From positions 248,001 to 312,000 of the forward strand of contig NZ_BSQF01000004.1 in assembly GCF_030268205.1 (NCBI RefSeq): a DNA stretch of 64,000 bases. The letters are read 5' to 3'. Under the pieces are notes generated by a model. That model had not been told where the DNA came from, ran no database searches, and worked only from the letters and a program-made list of their open reading frames with translations. This document shows positions 51,167-61,908 of this stretch, in pieces. Position 1 is the first letter of the stretch. Every line of letters starts with the position of its first letter. Source of the stretch: Allomuricauda sp. NBRC 101325 (GTDB taxonomy: Bacteria > Bacteroidota > Bacteroidia > Flavobacteriales > Flavobacteriaceae). The position numbers were made by a program, and so were the translations under genes.

Positions 51167-54100
51167 ATGAAGACTAAACAAACACTTTGGTTGATGGTTC
51201 TTCTTTGCTCAATTCTCTGTGGCTTTACTGCCAATGCACAACAGAGAATTACCGTGAGGGGAACTGTTACAGATGCCGAAACGGGTCAGCCCTTGCCGGG
51301 GGTTACCGTTCTTGAACGAGGCACTACAAACGGTACAAGTGCGGATTTTGATGGAAACTATTCCATTGAGGTCTATTCGAATGCAGTATTAACTTTTTCG
51401 TCTGTTGGTTATGCTGCCCAAAACATTTCAGTAAACGGAAGATCACAAATCAACATTAGTATGGCTATTGATAGCCAACAATTGGATGAGGTTGTGATCG
51501 TTGGTTACGGTACCCAGACCAGTAGAAAGGTTACCGGTGCTGTACAACAAATTGATTCTGAAGAACTGGCCGATATTCCAGTACCTCAGGTTACCCAAAA
51601 ACTTCAGGGTAGATTGGTTGGGGTGCAGATCAATCAAACAACTGGTAAACCTGGTCAAGGAATTCAAGTAAGGGTTCGTGGTCAGGCCTCCATTTTGGCG
51701 GGCAGTGACCCACTTTATGTTGTGGATGGATTCCCGATCGTTGGGGACATCAGCTCCATTAACCCTGATGAAATTGAAAGTATTTCTGTTTTAAAGGATG
51801 CGGCTTCTACCTCTCTTTATGGATCAAGAGCTGCCAACGGTGTGGTTTTGATTACGACCAAATCGGGTAAAACAGAACAAGGTGGATTTTCCATAAGTTA
51901 CTATGGAGGTGTGCAGGCAGTTCCTCAAAAAGGACGTCCAGACCTAATGAACGGTACAGAGTTCGCCCAGTTTAAAAAGGAATCTTTTGAAGATTTGGGT
52001 CTTCCAGTTCCAGAACCATTCCAAAATCCAGAACAATATGGAGAAGGTTACAACTGGTACGATGCCATGTTTAGAACCGCTCCAATTCAAAGTTTGAACA
52101 TTAACTGGAATGCAAGAGGAGAGCGTTCTTCTGTTGCTATCGTAGCAGGGGTGTTCAATCAAGAAGGGGTAATGGTTAATTCAGATTTTAAAAGATATTC
52201 TTTAAGAGCTAATTCTTCCTTTAAATTGAATGATCAATTGAACATGGGAGTTTCTGTTGCGCCTACGTACTCAATCGATAACTTACCGAGTTCCGATGGT
52301 GCATTTTACGCCACAAACGTAAACGCTGGTATTCCTGGTGGATTGGTTACCAATGCCATGCAAACCTGGCCAATTTTACCTTATAAGAACGAGGATGGTT
52401 CCTTGCCATTGACCGCATGGATTCCAGGTATTAGTGCATTTCCAACGCCAAACTGGTATCGCGCGGCTAAGGAAATTACCAATGAGACCAAATCGCTCAG
52501 AGTGTTGGGTAATTTATTTTTGGAGTATCAACCCATAGAGGGATTACGATTAAAAACATCCATCAATGGGGATTTTGGAAATTCATCTTTCTTTAATTAT
52601 AGTCCGTCAACATCATCAACAACATTTGCGGCATTGCCTCCGGCAATTCCTACTTCCATCAGAAGAGAAAGCAAATATTTAAGTTGGTTGAACGAGAATA
52701 CGGCAACGTATGCCAAATCATTTGGAGATCATAGTTTCGAATTGCTGGCAGGTATGTCTTTCCAGAAATATGAGGCGGATAATTCTCAGTTGTTTCTTTC
52801 TAACTTCCCAGATGATAGGGTAAGAACCATTCAATCTGCTTTGAACATTGATCGTACAAGATCGTTCAACAACATCAATGAGTGGAGCTTGACATCATTC
52901 TTCTCAAGATTGAACTATGATTACCAAGGAAAATATTTGATAACGTTCGCATTGAGACGTGATGGGTCTTCACGATTTGGTTCCAACAACCGTTGGGGTA
53001 ACTTCCCATCGGTATCCGCAGGTTGGGTATTCTCCGATGAGTCATTTATGGAAAACACAGATTGGTTAACCTTTGGTAAGGTAAGAGCCAGTTATGGTAT
53101 TATCGGTAACAACAATATTGGTAACTACACCCAGTATGCATTGGTAGACAACTCCTTGAACGCTGTTTTTGGAAATACCATCGCGAGTGGTGCTGCCGTA
53201 ACCACATTGGGTAACTCTAATTTGGGTTGGGAAAGAACCAAACAAATTGACCTTGGTCTTGATTTGAGATTCTTCGATGACCGTGTAGAGTTCATTTATG
53301 ATTACTACAAAAAGAACACTACCGATTTATTGTTCAATGTGGACATCCCTGAAGAATCTGGATTTACCAACTTTAACGACAATGTTGGTGAGCTTGAATT
53401 CTGGGGTCATGAATTTGCAATAGTGAGCAGAAACATTGCCAAGGAGAACTTTACTTGGAACACCAACTTCAACATAGCTTTCAACCGAAACAAGGTAGTT
53501 TCCCTTGCAGAAGGTGTTGACAGAATTTTTGCTGGAGGTGGATATGCTGCCATTACCCGCCCGGGTGAGCCATTGGGCCAGTTCTGGGGATTGATTCATG
53601 ATGGGGTGTATGACAACCAACAAGAATTCGATAGCTCCCCAAAAGCCGTTGAATCTCAAGTGGGTACCATAAAATTCCAGGATGTGAACGGTGATGGAGT
53701 GATTACCTATGGTAACGAAAATGACGATAGAACCGTAATCGGTAATCCATTTCCTGATTATATTTTCGGTTTGACCAACGATTTCAGATTTGGTAATTGG
53801 GATGCCAGTGTTGTAATTTCTGGTTCTGTTGGAAACGATATCGCCGTAACCAACGATCAAGGTACAACCAACTTGGATGGTGTTTTCAATGTGTTGAGAG
53901 ATGTAAAGGATCGTTGGAGATCTCCAGAAAATCCAGGTAGTGGACGCTATGGTAAAACCACAGGAGCCACTTTCATGGAAAGAGACTGGTTCAGTTCAAG
54001 ATTTATCGAAGATGGCAGTTACCTAACTGTTAAGAACATTTCTTTAGGGTATAGCTTCCCAGTTCAGCCAACCTCTTTCTTAAAAAAGGCAAGACTTTAT

Positions 54101-54265
54101 GCTTCAGTTCAGCAGGCATTTGTCTTAACAGGTTACAGAGGGGTTAACCCAGAGATTAGTACTACAACCCAAGGACAGCAGGCAAATGCCTTGGCATTGG
54201 GTTATGATTGGGGTGCATATCCTGTTCCGAGAACATACACTTTAGGCTTCAATCTTTCATTCTAA
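51167..54265 (+). CDS. SusC/RagA family TonB-dependent transporter
   Basis: The 1032-residue protein starts with a signal peptide (cleavage after TANAQ), a carboxypeptidase-regulatory-like domain (about 27-110: RGTVTDAETGQPLPGVTV) and the TonB box/plug (DEVVIVGYGTQ, then VRGQASILAGSDPLYVVDG and TSLYGSRAANGVVLITTKSG). A 22-strand beta barrel follows. The SusC signature LKDAASTSLYGSRAANGV is complete. It imports oligosaccharides across the outer membrane with SusD, driven by TonB. It is 10 bp upstream of susD. Confidence 0.97.
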   Translation: MKTKQTLWLMVLLCSILCGFTANAQQRITVRGTVTDAETGQPLPGVTVLERGTTNGTSADFDGNYSIEVYSNAVLTFSSVGYAAQNISVNGRSQINISMAIDSQQLDEVVIVGYGTQTSRKVTGAVQQIDSEELADIPVPQVTQKLQGRLVGVQINQTTGKPGQGIQVRVRGQASILAGSDPLYVVDGFPIVGDISSINPDEIESISVLKDAASTSLYGSRAANGVVLITTKSGKTEQGGFSISYYGGVQAVPQKGRPDLMNGTEFAQFKKESFEDLGLPVPEPFQNPEQYGEGYNWYDAMFRTAPIQSLNINWNARGERSSVAIVAGVFNQEGVMVNSDFKRYSLRANSSFKLNDQLNMGVSVAPTYSIDNLPSSDGAFYATNVNAGIPGGLVTNAMQTWPILPYKNEDGSLPLTAWIPGISAFPTPNWYRAAKEITNETKSLRVLGNLFLEYQPIEGLRLKTSINGDFGNSSFFNYSPSTSSTTFAALPPAIPTSIRRESKYLSWLNENTATYAKSFGDHSFELLAGMSFQKYEADNSQLFLSNFPDDRVRTIQSALNIDRTRSFNNINEWSLTSFFSRLNYDYQGKYLITFALRRDGSSRFGSNNRWGNFPSVSAGWVFSDESFMENTDWLTFGKVRASYGIIGNNNIGNYTQYALVDNSLNAVFGNTIASGAAVTTLGNSNLGWERTKQIDLGLDLRFFDDRVEFIYDYYKKNTTDLLFNVDIPEESGFTNFNDNVGELEFWGHEFAIVSRNIAKENFTWNTNFNIAFNRNKVVSLAEGVDRIFAGGGYAAITRPGEPLGQFWGLIHDGVYDNQQEFDSSPKAVESQVGTIKFQDVNGDGVITYGNENDDRTVIGNPFPDYIFGLTNDFRFGNWDASVVISGSVGNDIAVTNDQGTTNLDGVFNVLRDVKDRWRSPENPGSGRYGKTTGATFMERDWFSSRFIEDGSYLTVKNISLGYSFPVQPTSFLKKARLYASVQQAFVLTGYRGVNPEISTTTQGQQANALALGYDWGAYPVPRTYTLGFNLSF

Positions 54266-54275
54266 AAATATTGTC

Positions 54276-55769
54276 ATGAGAAAAATAATAGGAATAATAA
54301 CATTGATAGCGGCGGGGAGCCTAACCTCATGTTCCGAGGACTTTTTGCAGCTTCCGCCAGAAGATTCGTTGAGTCAAACAATATTCTATCAAACGCAAAG
54401 CGATTTTGAGCAAGCCATAAATGCCACTTATGGTCCCTTGCGTGATCTTTATAATTTTGGAGGAAACAGTCAAGGTGCTTGGGGTATGGGTGAAATGACT
54501 TCTGATAACACCTACTACAAATACAACCCAAACTATAGAGCGGTACAAGATGGTGAATCCATTGCAGATTTTTATGTGAACGATGGTAATGGAACGATCA
54601 GTATTAAGTACACTACCAATTATTTGATCATTGCCAGAGCCAATCAAATTTTGGCCTTGATTGATGAAGTTGAGTTCGATGACAATGCTGTAAAGGATAA
54701 CGTTAAAGGTCAAGCCTTGTACCTGAGAGCATTGGCGTATTTCGATTTGGTGCAATATTATGGCGCAGTGCCATTGCACTTGGTGCCAACAACTGGTCGT
54801 GAAGATGCAGCTTTGCCACTTACCCCAGCAGCTGAAGTTTATACCCAAATCATGAATGATGTTGGTGAAGCAATTAGTTTGTTGCCTGTAAAGTCGGCAC
54901 AAGAAGCTGGAAGAGCAACACGTGGTTCTGCCCAAATGTTGTTGGCCAATGTGTACATGGTTCAGGAAAATTGGGCCAGTGCAGAATCTACCTTAACAAG
55001 TTTGGTAGGTTCAGGTGAGTATGATCTATTGGGTAATTACGCCAATGTTTTCGATTTGAACAACAAGAATAGCGTTGAATCTATTTTCGAAGTACAATTC
55101 TTGGAAGGAACCGAAGGATTTGCCAGTACATTCCCCTATGATTGGATGCCTGAGCCGGTAACTGCAGAGCAGGTAGCCCAGATTACGGGAGTACCAAATT
55201 CACAAGCATCAAACCAACAAGGTTTTAACATTCCAACTCCGGATTTATTGGAAAGCTATGAAGATGGTGATTTGAGAGAGACAGTTTCCATTGATAGTAT
55301 TGATACTGATGGAACCTATTACCCATATATCAAAAAATTCTGGACGCCACATTCAAATCCTGGAATTACAGGGGTAAACTGGCCAGTGTACCGTTATGCC
55401 GAAGCTTTGTTGTTCATGGCTGAAGCGGTTAACGAACAAGGTAGACCGGGTGATGCAGAGCAATACATCAATGCGGTGCGTTCACGTGCTGGACTTACAG
55501 GAATTACTGGAGTGGACCAAGCAACCATGCGACAAGCCATTATGGATGAGCGTAGAGTTGAGTTGGCTTTCGAAAATAAGCGTTGGTTGGATTTGGTTCG
55601 TACAGGTACCGCCCAAACCGTAATGAGCGCTTTTGGAGCTAGGGTAAAAGCAAATCCTCAGGATTATTATTTCCCAGAAGGATTTGGACCACCAGCGGCG
55701 GCATTTACAAACATTTACGAACTCTTCCCATTGCCTGCTGGTGAGGCATTGTTGAACCCTAACTTTTAA
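54276..55769 (+). CDS. SusD/RagB family glycan-binding lipoprotein
   Basis: The 497-residue protein is a SusD homologue: lipoprotein signal (Cys19 in SLTSCSED), the N-terminal LPPEDSLSQTIFYQTQSDFEQAINATYG, TPR-like helices (GQALYLRALAYFDLVQYYGAVPL) and the C-terminal AEQYINAVRSRAGLTG, then DERRVELAFENKRWLDLVRTG, ending in ALLNPNF. It lies on the SusC barrel at the cell surface and captures oligosaccharides. A strong terminator follows 39 bp downstream. Confidence 0.96.
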   Translation: MRKIIGIITLIAAGSLTSCSEDFLQLPPEDSLSQTIFYQTQSDFEQAINATYGPLRDLYNFGGNSQGAWGMGEMTSDNTYYKYNPNYRAVQDGESIADFYVNDGNGTISIKYTTNYLIIARANQILALIDEVEFDDNAVKDNVKGQALYLRALAYFDLVQYYGAVPLHLVPTTGREDAALPLTPAAEVYTQIMNDVGEAISLLPVKSAQEAGRATRGSAQMLLANVYMVQENWASAESTLTSLVGSGEYDLLGNYANVFDLNNKNSVESIFEVQFLEGTEGFASTFPYDWMPEPVTAEQVAQITGVPNSQASNQQGFNIPTPDLLESYEDGDLRETVSIDSIDTDGTYYPYIKKFWTPHSNPGITGVNWPVYRYAEALLFMAEAVNEQGRPGDAEQYINAVRSRAGLTGITGVDQATMRQAIMDERRVELAFENKRWLDLVRTGTAQTVMSAFGARVKANPQDYYFPEGFGPPAAAFTNIYELFPLPAGEALLNPNF

Positions 55770-55808
55770 AATGCCCAAAGTTTGAGTTTCGAGTTAGTTT
55801 TGATTCAT

Positions 55809-55846
55809 CTTTCCCGGTATGCGTGCAATACCGGGAAAGTGTTTTT
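55809..55846 (+). terminator. Rho-independent terminator after susD
   Basis: A 12-bp perfect stem (55809-55820 with 55828-55839) with a 7-base loop and a T run. It may reduce read-through into the rhamnosidase gene. Confidence 0.88.
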
Positions 55847-55897
55847 TAGATACTTTCCTTTTAAATGAACAATAACACATCCTAAGGACCCATAAAT

Positions 55898-58800
55898 ATG
55901 AAAACACAAACCATCATAAATAAGGCATTTTTATTGCTGTTGACGTCCGCTATGATTTTAGGATGTGACTCAAAAACAGCACAAGAACAAATAGATGTAG
56001 CAGCCTTAAAAGAGGGCTTTAAAAATCCACCGAATGAAGCAAGACCAAGAGTTTGGTGGCATTGGATGAACGGAAACGTTACCCAAGAAGGAATTAAAAA
56101 AGATTTGGAATGGATGGAACGTACAGGCATTGGTGGGTTCCACAATTTCGATGCAGGTTTGGCAACACCTGAGGTCACGGAAAAGAAACTTGTTTTCATG
56201 ACTCAGGATTGGAAAGAAGCCTTTAAACTTACAACAGACCTTGCCATAGAAAAAGGCATGGAAATGACCATCGCAGGATCTCCGGGATGGAGCGAAACAG
56301 GAGGCCCATGGGTACCTGTGGAAGATGGTATGAAAAAATATGTGTGGACCGAAACAAGGGTCCAAGGCGGACAAACCTTTAACGGGAAACTTCCCCGACC
56401 CGCCGATAATATTGGAAACTTTCAAGATGTACCCACAGAAGCAGGTGGAGTACTGGGAGGATTTATTGGAGAAAGACCAACATACTACAACGATGCCCAG
56501 GTATTTGCCTATCGGATTCCCGAAGGCGAAAAAACACTACAACAACTTCAACCCAAAGTAACTTCCTCTGGCGGACAATTTTCATTGGAACAATTAACGG
56601 ATGGAAATCTGCACCAATCAACCTATTTACCACCTAAAGAAATAGGAGAAAAGACTTGGATTCAATATGAATTTAAGGAACCTGTAAGCTTTAGGGCATT
56701 GTCCATTGTTGGGGCATCACCGGCCGCCATGAGCGAATTTCAAGGAAATCCCAACAATCGAATATTGCAAAACAGCGATAATGGGGTTGATTTTAAGGAC
56801 GTCTTGATTGTCCCTGGATCAACAGTACCCCAAAATACAGTTGGCTTTGCATCGTCAACTGCAAAATATTGGAGATTGACTTGGGAAACATTGCCTCCCT
56901 CCGTAAATCCATTTATGGCCATGATTGGAATTCCAGTTTCTACTGAACCAGTAGGCGTGGAGGTGGCCGAGTTTCAATTGTACACCAGTGACCGCATCGA
57001 CAAGTTTGAAGATAAAGCTGGATTTAGCCCATGGAAAGAAGATACGCCTTCTTTTATGGCGGCTGAAGCAATGGTTACCACTTCCGAAAATGTTGTTGAT
57101 CTAACAACTCAAATGGATGCAGATGGGAATCTTTCTTGGAATGCCCCCGAAGGCGAATGGGTCGTTGTTCGGATGGGATATTCTCCTACGGGCCGTCAAA
57201 ATCATCCAGCCTCTCCAGAAGCTACTGGTCTTGAAGTGGATAAGTTGGACGAAAAAGCCGTTAGAAAATACATTAATCACTATTTAGATTTATATCAGGA
57301 TGCCACAGGTGGGCAAATGGGAACAACAGGATTGGGTTCCATTATTTTAGACAGTTACGAAGCTGGTTTAATGACATGGACCCACGATTTCCCGGAAGAG
57401 TTTCAAAAAAGAAGAGGGTATGCCATAGCACCATGGCTGCCAGTGCTCACAGGAAGAGTGGTGAACAGCGTAGCGGATAGCGAACGCTTTTTGTGGGATT
57501 TCCGCAAGACAATCGGAGAAATGATTGTGGAAAACCACTATGAAATCATAGGCGAAGAATTGCACAAAAGAGGCATGAAACGCTACACCGAATCGCACGA
57601 GGGCAGACGAATCTTTTTGGCAGATGGAATGGACGTAAAACGCAAATCCGACATTCCAATGAGCGCCATGTGGACACCGGGCAGTTTTGGTGGAGGAACA
57701 GATGAAGAAGTGCGAAGCGAAGCAGATATCAGGGAATCGGCTTCAGTGGCACATATTTATGGGCAACCCTATGTAGCGGCAGAATCCATGACTTCCATTG
57801 GGAAATCCTTTGTACATACCCCAGAAAAATTGAAGCGCACGGCTGATCTTGAAATGGCATCCGGTTTAAATCGATTTGTAATCCATACTTCGGTACATCA
57901 ACCATTGGACGATAAAATGCCTGGGTTCTCTTTAGGGCCATTTGGTCAGTATTTTACACGACAAGAAACTTGGTCTGGAGCAGGAGCAAAGGCTTGGATT
58001 ACTTATTTGGCTCGTAGCTGCTATATGTTGCAACAAGGTACTGCAGTTGCAGATGCATTGGTATACTATGGTGAAAATTCAAACCTAACTTGGGAGTTTC
58101 GGGATGAATTACCGAACATTCCTGGGTATTCCTACGATTTTGTGAATGCTTCCGCCTTAAAAGATGCCTTTTCCGTGCAAGATGGAAAATTGGTTTCTCA
58201 AGGAGGTACTTCGTACCAACTTTTGGTCTTGCATAAAAGTGCCAAAGAAATGACCCTATCCACCCTTAAAAAATTAAATGAATTGGTTCAGGCTGGAGCA
58301 AAGGTAACGGGAACCAAACCAGAAAGGTCACCAAGTTTGGCCGACGACCAAGAAGAATTTAAAGCATTGGTAGATCAATTATGGTCCAGTGAAAATGTAA
58401 TGGATGGAAACCCAGCGGAGGTATTAAATGCAATGGGAGTTGTTCCAGATATGAAAGTTGAAAAATCCCAAGAAGAGGTGCTGTTTGTCCATCGCAATTT
58501 GGGCAATTTGGATATGTATTGGGTGGACAGTCGTAGCGAAGAAAACAATGTCGCAGAGCTTAGTTTTAGGATTACAGGAAAAGCACCAAAAATTTGGCAT
58601 CCTCAAACAGGGGAGGTGATCGATATTTCTTGGAGGGTAGAAAATAGTAGAACCATCATCCCTGTTGATTTTGCCCCGTGGGAAGCATTTTTCATTGTAT
58701 TTGAAGAGGAGACCAGCGAAACGGAACACTTGGTTCCAAAACCCATTGAAACAGAAGTACTAACCGTTTCAGGACCTTGGGAGGTCAATTTTCAAGAGAA

Positions 58801-59233
58801 TAGGGGAGCTCCTAAATCAGCAACTTTTGAAACTTTGTCTTCTTGGACCGAAAGTGAGGATGCAGACATCAAATATTTCTCAGGAACAGCAACCTATTCC
58901 AACGCTTTTCAAATAAATGATATGCCAGCATCGGGCAAAATGATTCTGGATTTGGGAGAAGTTAAAGATGTTGCCGAAGTTTCATTGAACGGCAAAAATT
59001 TGGGAACACTTTGGAAAACACCTTTTGTTATTGATGTTTCCGAGGCAATTCAAACAGGAGAAAATAAATTGGAAATAAAAGTTACCAATGTTTGGGCCAA
59101 CCGATTGATCGGTGATGCCCAACCAGGCGTTCAAGATAAAATAACCTATACCACCATGCCCTTTTATAGGGGGGAGGAACCACTTTTACCGTCAGGTTTG
59201 TTAAGTGAGGTCAAAATCTTGCATCAAGAGTAG
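55898..59233 (+). CDS. Alpha-L-rhamnosidase, GH106-type, lipoprotein
   Basis: The 1111-residue protein has a lipoprotein signal (Cys23 in MILGC). The N-terminal catalytic region shows the GH106 features PRVWWHWMNGNVTQEGIKKDLEWM, TGIGGFHNFDAG and AGSPGWSETGGPWV. A mid-protein stretch LDSYEAGLMTWTHDFPEEFQKRRGY carries conserved acids, and a galactose-binding-like domain (about 985-1095) ends the protein. GH106 enzymes cleave alpha-L-rhamnosidic bonds in rhamnogalacturonan-type or ulvan-type glycans. It is the key sign that the locus targets rhamnose. Confidence 0.92.
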   Translation: MKTQTIINKAFLLLLTSAMILGCDSKTAQEQIDVAALKEGFKNPPNEARPRVWWHWMNGNVTQEGIKKDLEWMERTGIGGFHNFDAGLATPEVTEKKLVFMTQDWKEAFKLTTDLAIEKGMEMTIAGSPGWSETGGPWVPVEDGMKKYVWTETRVQGGQTFNGKLPRPADNIGNFQDVPTEAGGVLGGFIGERPTYYNDAQVFAYRIPEGEKTLQQLQPKVTSSGGQFSLEQLTDGNLHQSTYLPPKEIGEKTWIQYEFKEPVSFRALSIVGASPAAMSEFQGNPNNRILQNSDNGVDFKDVLIVPGSTVPQNTVGFASSTAKYWRLTWETLPPSVNPFMAMIGIPVSTEPVGVEVAEFQLYTSDRIDKFEDKAGFSPWKEDTPSFMAAEAMVTTSENVVDLTTQMDADGNLSWNAPEGEWVVVRMGYSPTGRQNHPASPEATGLEVDKLDEKAVRKYINHYLDLYQDATGGQMGTTGLGSIILDSYEAGLMTWTHDFPEEFQKRRGYAIAPWLPVLTGRVVNSVADSERFLWDFRKTIGEMIVENHYEIIGEELHKRGMKRYTESHEGRRIFLADGMDVKRKSDIPMSAMWTPGSFGGGTDEEVRSEADIRESASVAHIYGQPYVAAESMTSIGKSFVHTPEKLKRTADLEMASGLNRFVIHTSVHQPLDDKMPGFSLGPFGQYFTRQETWSGAGAKAWITYLARSCYMLQQGTAVADALVYYGENSNLTWEFRDELPNIPGYSYDFVNASALKDAFSVQDGKLVSQGGTSYQLLVLHKSAKEMTLSTLKKLNELVQAGAKVTGTKPERSPSLADDQEEFKALVDQLWSSENVMDGNPAEVLNAMGVVPDMKVEKSQEEVLFVHRNLGNLDMYWVDSRSEENNVAELSFRITGKAPKIWHPQTGEVIDISWRVENSRTIIPVDFAPWEAFFIVFEEETSETEHLVPKPIETEVLTVSGPWEVNFQENRGAPKSATFETLSSWTESEDADIKYFSGTATYSNAFQINDMPASGKMILDLGEVKDVAEVSLNGKNLGTLWKTPFVIDVSEAIQTGENKLEIKVTNVWANRLIGDAQPGVQDKITYTTMPFYRGEEPLLPSGLLSEVKILHQE

Positions 59234-59273
59234 GTATGGCGTAAATTGATTTTGTAAACTATCAACCATTAGT

Positions 59274-60176
59274 ATGAAAAACGTTCGAATTATAAGCTAT
59301 ACGATTTTAGGTATAGTTTTGCTTGTCCAAACCACGTTTGCACAAGAAGTAATTGAGATAAAAAGTATCCCAGCGCCGGAAGATATGGTTTGGGAAAAAT
59401 CCGAGCAAATTATTCCAACTCCCAATGGCGATGAAAATATTGTAGCCAATGTTTCGGTACCGACCTTAACGGTCTATTTGCCTTCCAAGGAAAAAGCAAA
59501 TGGGACTGCTATGGTCATCGCTCCTGGAGGTGGATTTCATATGTTGGCCATCGACAACGAAGGGACAGAAGTAGCCAAATGGTGTGTGGAGCATGGTATT
59601 GCCGCCTTTGTTTTAAAATATAGATTGGTGCCTACATCTGGTGACCCAGTTGCTGAATTCAGACAAAAAATCAGCACCATGGGCAGTGAAGAAATGGACA
59701 AATTAATTACCCCATTGGTAAAATTGTCCAAAGCAGATGGATTGGCAGCCATCAAATATGTTCGTGAAAATGCGTCGGAATATAACGTACAGCCCAACAA
59801 AATTGGAATAATAGGTTTTTCGGCGGGCGGAAGTGTTGCAGGGGCAGCAGCTTATGAATACACCTCTGCAGCAGACCGTCCAGATTTTGCCGCACCTATT
59901 TATCCTGCTTTGCAGGTGGTGGACACTTCTAGCTTACCCGATAATCCAATGCCCATGTTTATTGCGGTAACAGGAGATGACTTTTTTGGATTTCAATCCC
60001 TGAGCATTGACGCTTTTCAACAATGGAACAATGCGAAGCAGCCAGTGGAACTTCATATGTATGAAAAAGGAGGACACGGTTTTGGCATGAGAAAACAAGG
60101 GCTTCCATCCGATCAATGGATCAACGCCTTTGGTTCATGGTTGGATCAACACGACTTTATCGAATTCAAATTATAA
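59274..60176 (+). CDS. Secreted alpha/beta hydrolase, acetylxylan-esterase-like
   Basis: The 300-residue protein has a signal peptide (to TTFAQ) and an esterase domain of the BD-FAE/acetyl-esterase type. The oxyanion loop is MVIAPGGGFHM, the nucleophile Ser183 (GFSAGGSVAG), the acid probably Asp in VTGDDFFG, and the catalytic His in EKGGHGFGM. It is 40 bp after the GH106 gene. It probably removes acetyl groups so the rhamnosidases can act. Confidence 0.9.
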   Translation: MKNVRIISYTILGIVLLVQTTFAQEVIEIKSIPAPEDMVWEKSEQIIPTPNGDENIVANVSVPTLTVYLPSKEKANGTAMVIAPGGGFHMLAIDNEGTEVAKWCVEHGIAAFVLKYRLVPTSGDPVAEFRQKISTMGSEEMDKLITPLVKLSKADGLAAIKYVRENASEYNVQPNKIGIIGFSAGGSVAGAAAYEYTSAADRPDFAAPIYPALQVVDTSSLPDNPMPMFIAVTGDDFFGFQSLSIDAFQQWNNAKQPVELHMYEKGGHGFGMRKQGLPSDQWINAFGSWLDQHDFIEFKL

Positions 60177-60195
60177 AAAAAGACAAACCATAAAA

Positions 60196-61866
60196 ATGAA
60201 CACAAGAAGAAATTTTATTAGGACAGTTGGGGCATCATCGGCCTTAATGTTCCTTCCGGGTACCATGTTGCCATTCGGATATAAAGGTTGGGATATTCCC
60301 GAAGAATGGGTGGAAGCCGAAATCTCAAAAGGAAAAATAAAGGGAATGCGTTCCGCAGGCGTGAACATTTTTAAAGGCATTCCGTATGCTGGAAAAGTAT
60401 CTGGAGACCGAAGATTTCGTCGACCAGGTCCTTTAGCAGCTTGGACAGGAGTTCGCGATACCTACGAATTGGGACCACCTGCCATTCAAGGACCACGAAG
60501 AGGGGAACCAGCACCAGCCGAAGACTGTTTATTTTTGAATGTTTGGACTCCTGCCAATGACGGTAAAAAACGTCCGGTAATGTTTTATAGCCACGGTGGA
60601 GGATTTGTCATCGGTTCAGGAGGTTCAGGAGGTCAGGATGGAGCCAATTTGGCTCGTAATTTTGATGTGGTCGTTGTGCAGACAAACCACCGTTTGGGAA
60701 TGCTCGGTTTTATGTATTTGGATGAATTGGGAGGTGCTGAGTATGCTGGCTCAGGAAACATGGGACTTTTGGACATTACTGAGGGTTTAAAATGGGTGAA
60801 TGAAAATATTCATGTATTTGGTGGTGACCCGAATAACGTGATGATTTTTGGTGAATCAGGAGGAGGAGCAAAAACCTCTTGTTTGTATGCCATGCCAGAA
60901 GCTTCGCCTTACTTTAATAAAGCATCCATAGAGAGTGGCCCAGGAGTGCGTATGATGACCAAGGATATGGCCGCCAAAAATACCGAATTGGTGCTCAACG
61001 AATTTGGATTCACAAAAAACAATTGGAAAAAATTGTTGGAAGTACCAACAGATGAAATCTTGAAGGTGCAGGCAAAAATTCCATTTGTGCCACCCTTTCA
61101 AGAAAAGAAAAACACAGGTGGTTTAACTGAACCTGCTGTAGGCGGATTTGGCCCAGTTGTGGACGGTATTGTACTGCCCAATCATCCTTTTGATCCAACT
61201 GCACCCAATATTTCTAAGGATAAACCTTTAATGGTAGGCTGGAACGAGGATGAATACACCTTTTTCGCTTGGGAAAGAAAGGACACAGAATTTGCTACCC
61301 TCGATTTTGATGGATTAAAATCCAGATTGGAACCTCAGTTTGGAACAGATACGCCAAAAGTGATTGAAGCATACAAAAAGGCAAGACCAGAGGCATCGCC
61401 CGCTGATATTTTTGTAGCCGTTTCATCCATTGTGATGATGGGCTTGGGTTCTGTTGAAATTGCACAACGTAAAGCCAAAGAAGATGGAGCACCCGTGTAC
61501 TTGTACAATTTTGGATATAAATCAGAAAAGTTGATTCCAGGTACGGATTATCCGATGGGAACACCGCACGCGATGGATATTTCGTTCAAGTTCAATAACG
61601 AACAACCACCAAAAGATGGTGAGCCGGACCGTCCAAGCTTTTTTGGAGGAGGAAGACCTGAACGCTTTACGGCTTCGCACAATATGGCTGCCTATTGGAC
61701 TGGATTTGCCAAAACGGGTGTGCCACATGCCGAAGATTTACCAAAATGGCCTGAGTATGATTTAAATTCCAGACCTACAATGCGCATAGATGCTAAATGC
61801 GAAGTGATTGATGATAGATTTTCACAAGAACTTGCCATGTGGAGGGAAATTGGAAGATTACCATAA
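60196..61866 (+). CDS. Type B carboxylesterase with Tat signal
   Basis: From ATG 60196 the protein has 556 residues with a twin-arginine signal (NTRRNFIRTVGASSALM). The carboxylesterase/para-nitrobenzyl-esterase fold is clear: AEDCLFLNVWTPA, FYSHGGGFVIGSGG (oxyanion hole), the elbow GESGGG (Ser221) and a C-terminal HAMDI with the catalytic His. Relatives cleave esters of aromatic or short acids. ATG 60196 is selected because it precedes the Tat motif; it begins 19 bp after the previous gene. Deacylation of the same glycan is a likely role. Confidence 0.88.
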   Translation: MNTRRNFIRTVGASSALMFLPGTMLPFGYKGWDIPEEWVEAEISKGKIKGMRSAGVNIFKGIPYAGKVSGDRRFRRPGPLAAWTGVRDTYELGPPAIQGPRRGEPAPAEDCLFLNVWTPANDGKKRPVMFYSHGGGFVIGSGGSGGQDGANLARNFDVVVVQTNHRLGMLGFMYLDELGGAEYAGSGNMGLLDITEGLKWVNENIHVFGGDPNNVMIFGESGGGAKTSCLYAMPEASPYFNKASIESGPGVRMMTKDMAAKNTELVLNEFGFTKNNWKKLLEVPTDEILKVQAKIPFVPPFQEKKNTGGLTEPAVGGFGPVVDGIVLPNHPFDPTAPNISKDKPLMVGWNEDEYTFFAWERKDTEFATLDFDGLKSRLEPQFGTDTPKVIEAYKKARPEASPADIFVAVSSIVMMGLGSVEIAQRKAKEDGAPVYLYNFGYKSEKLIPGTDYPMGTPHAMDISFKFNNEQPPKDGEPDRPSFFGGGRPERFTASHNMAAYWTGFAKTGVPHAEDLPKWPEYDLNSRPTMRIDAKCEVIDDRFSQELAMWREIGRLP

Positions 61867-61908
61867 AAACAAGGATTGAACATAACACTAAAACAAGCTA
61901 ATTATAAC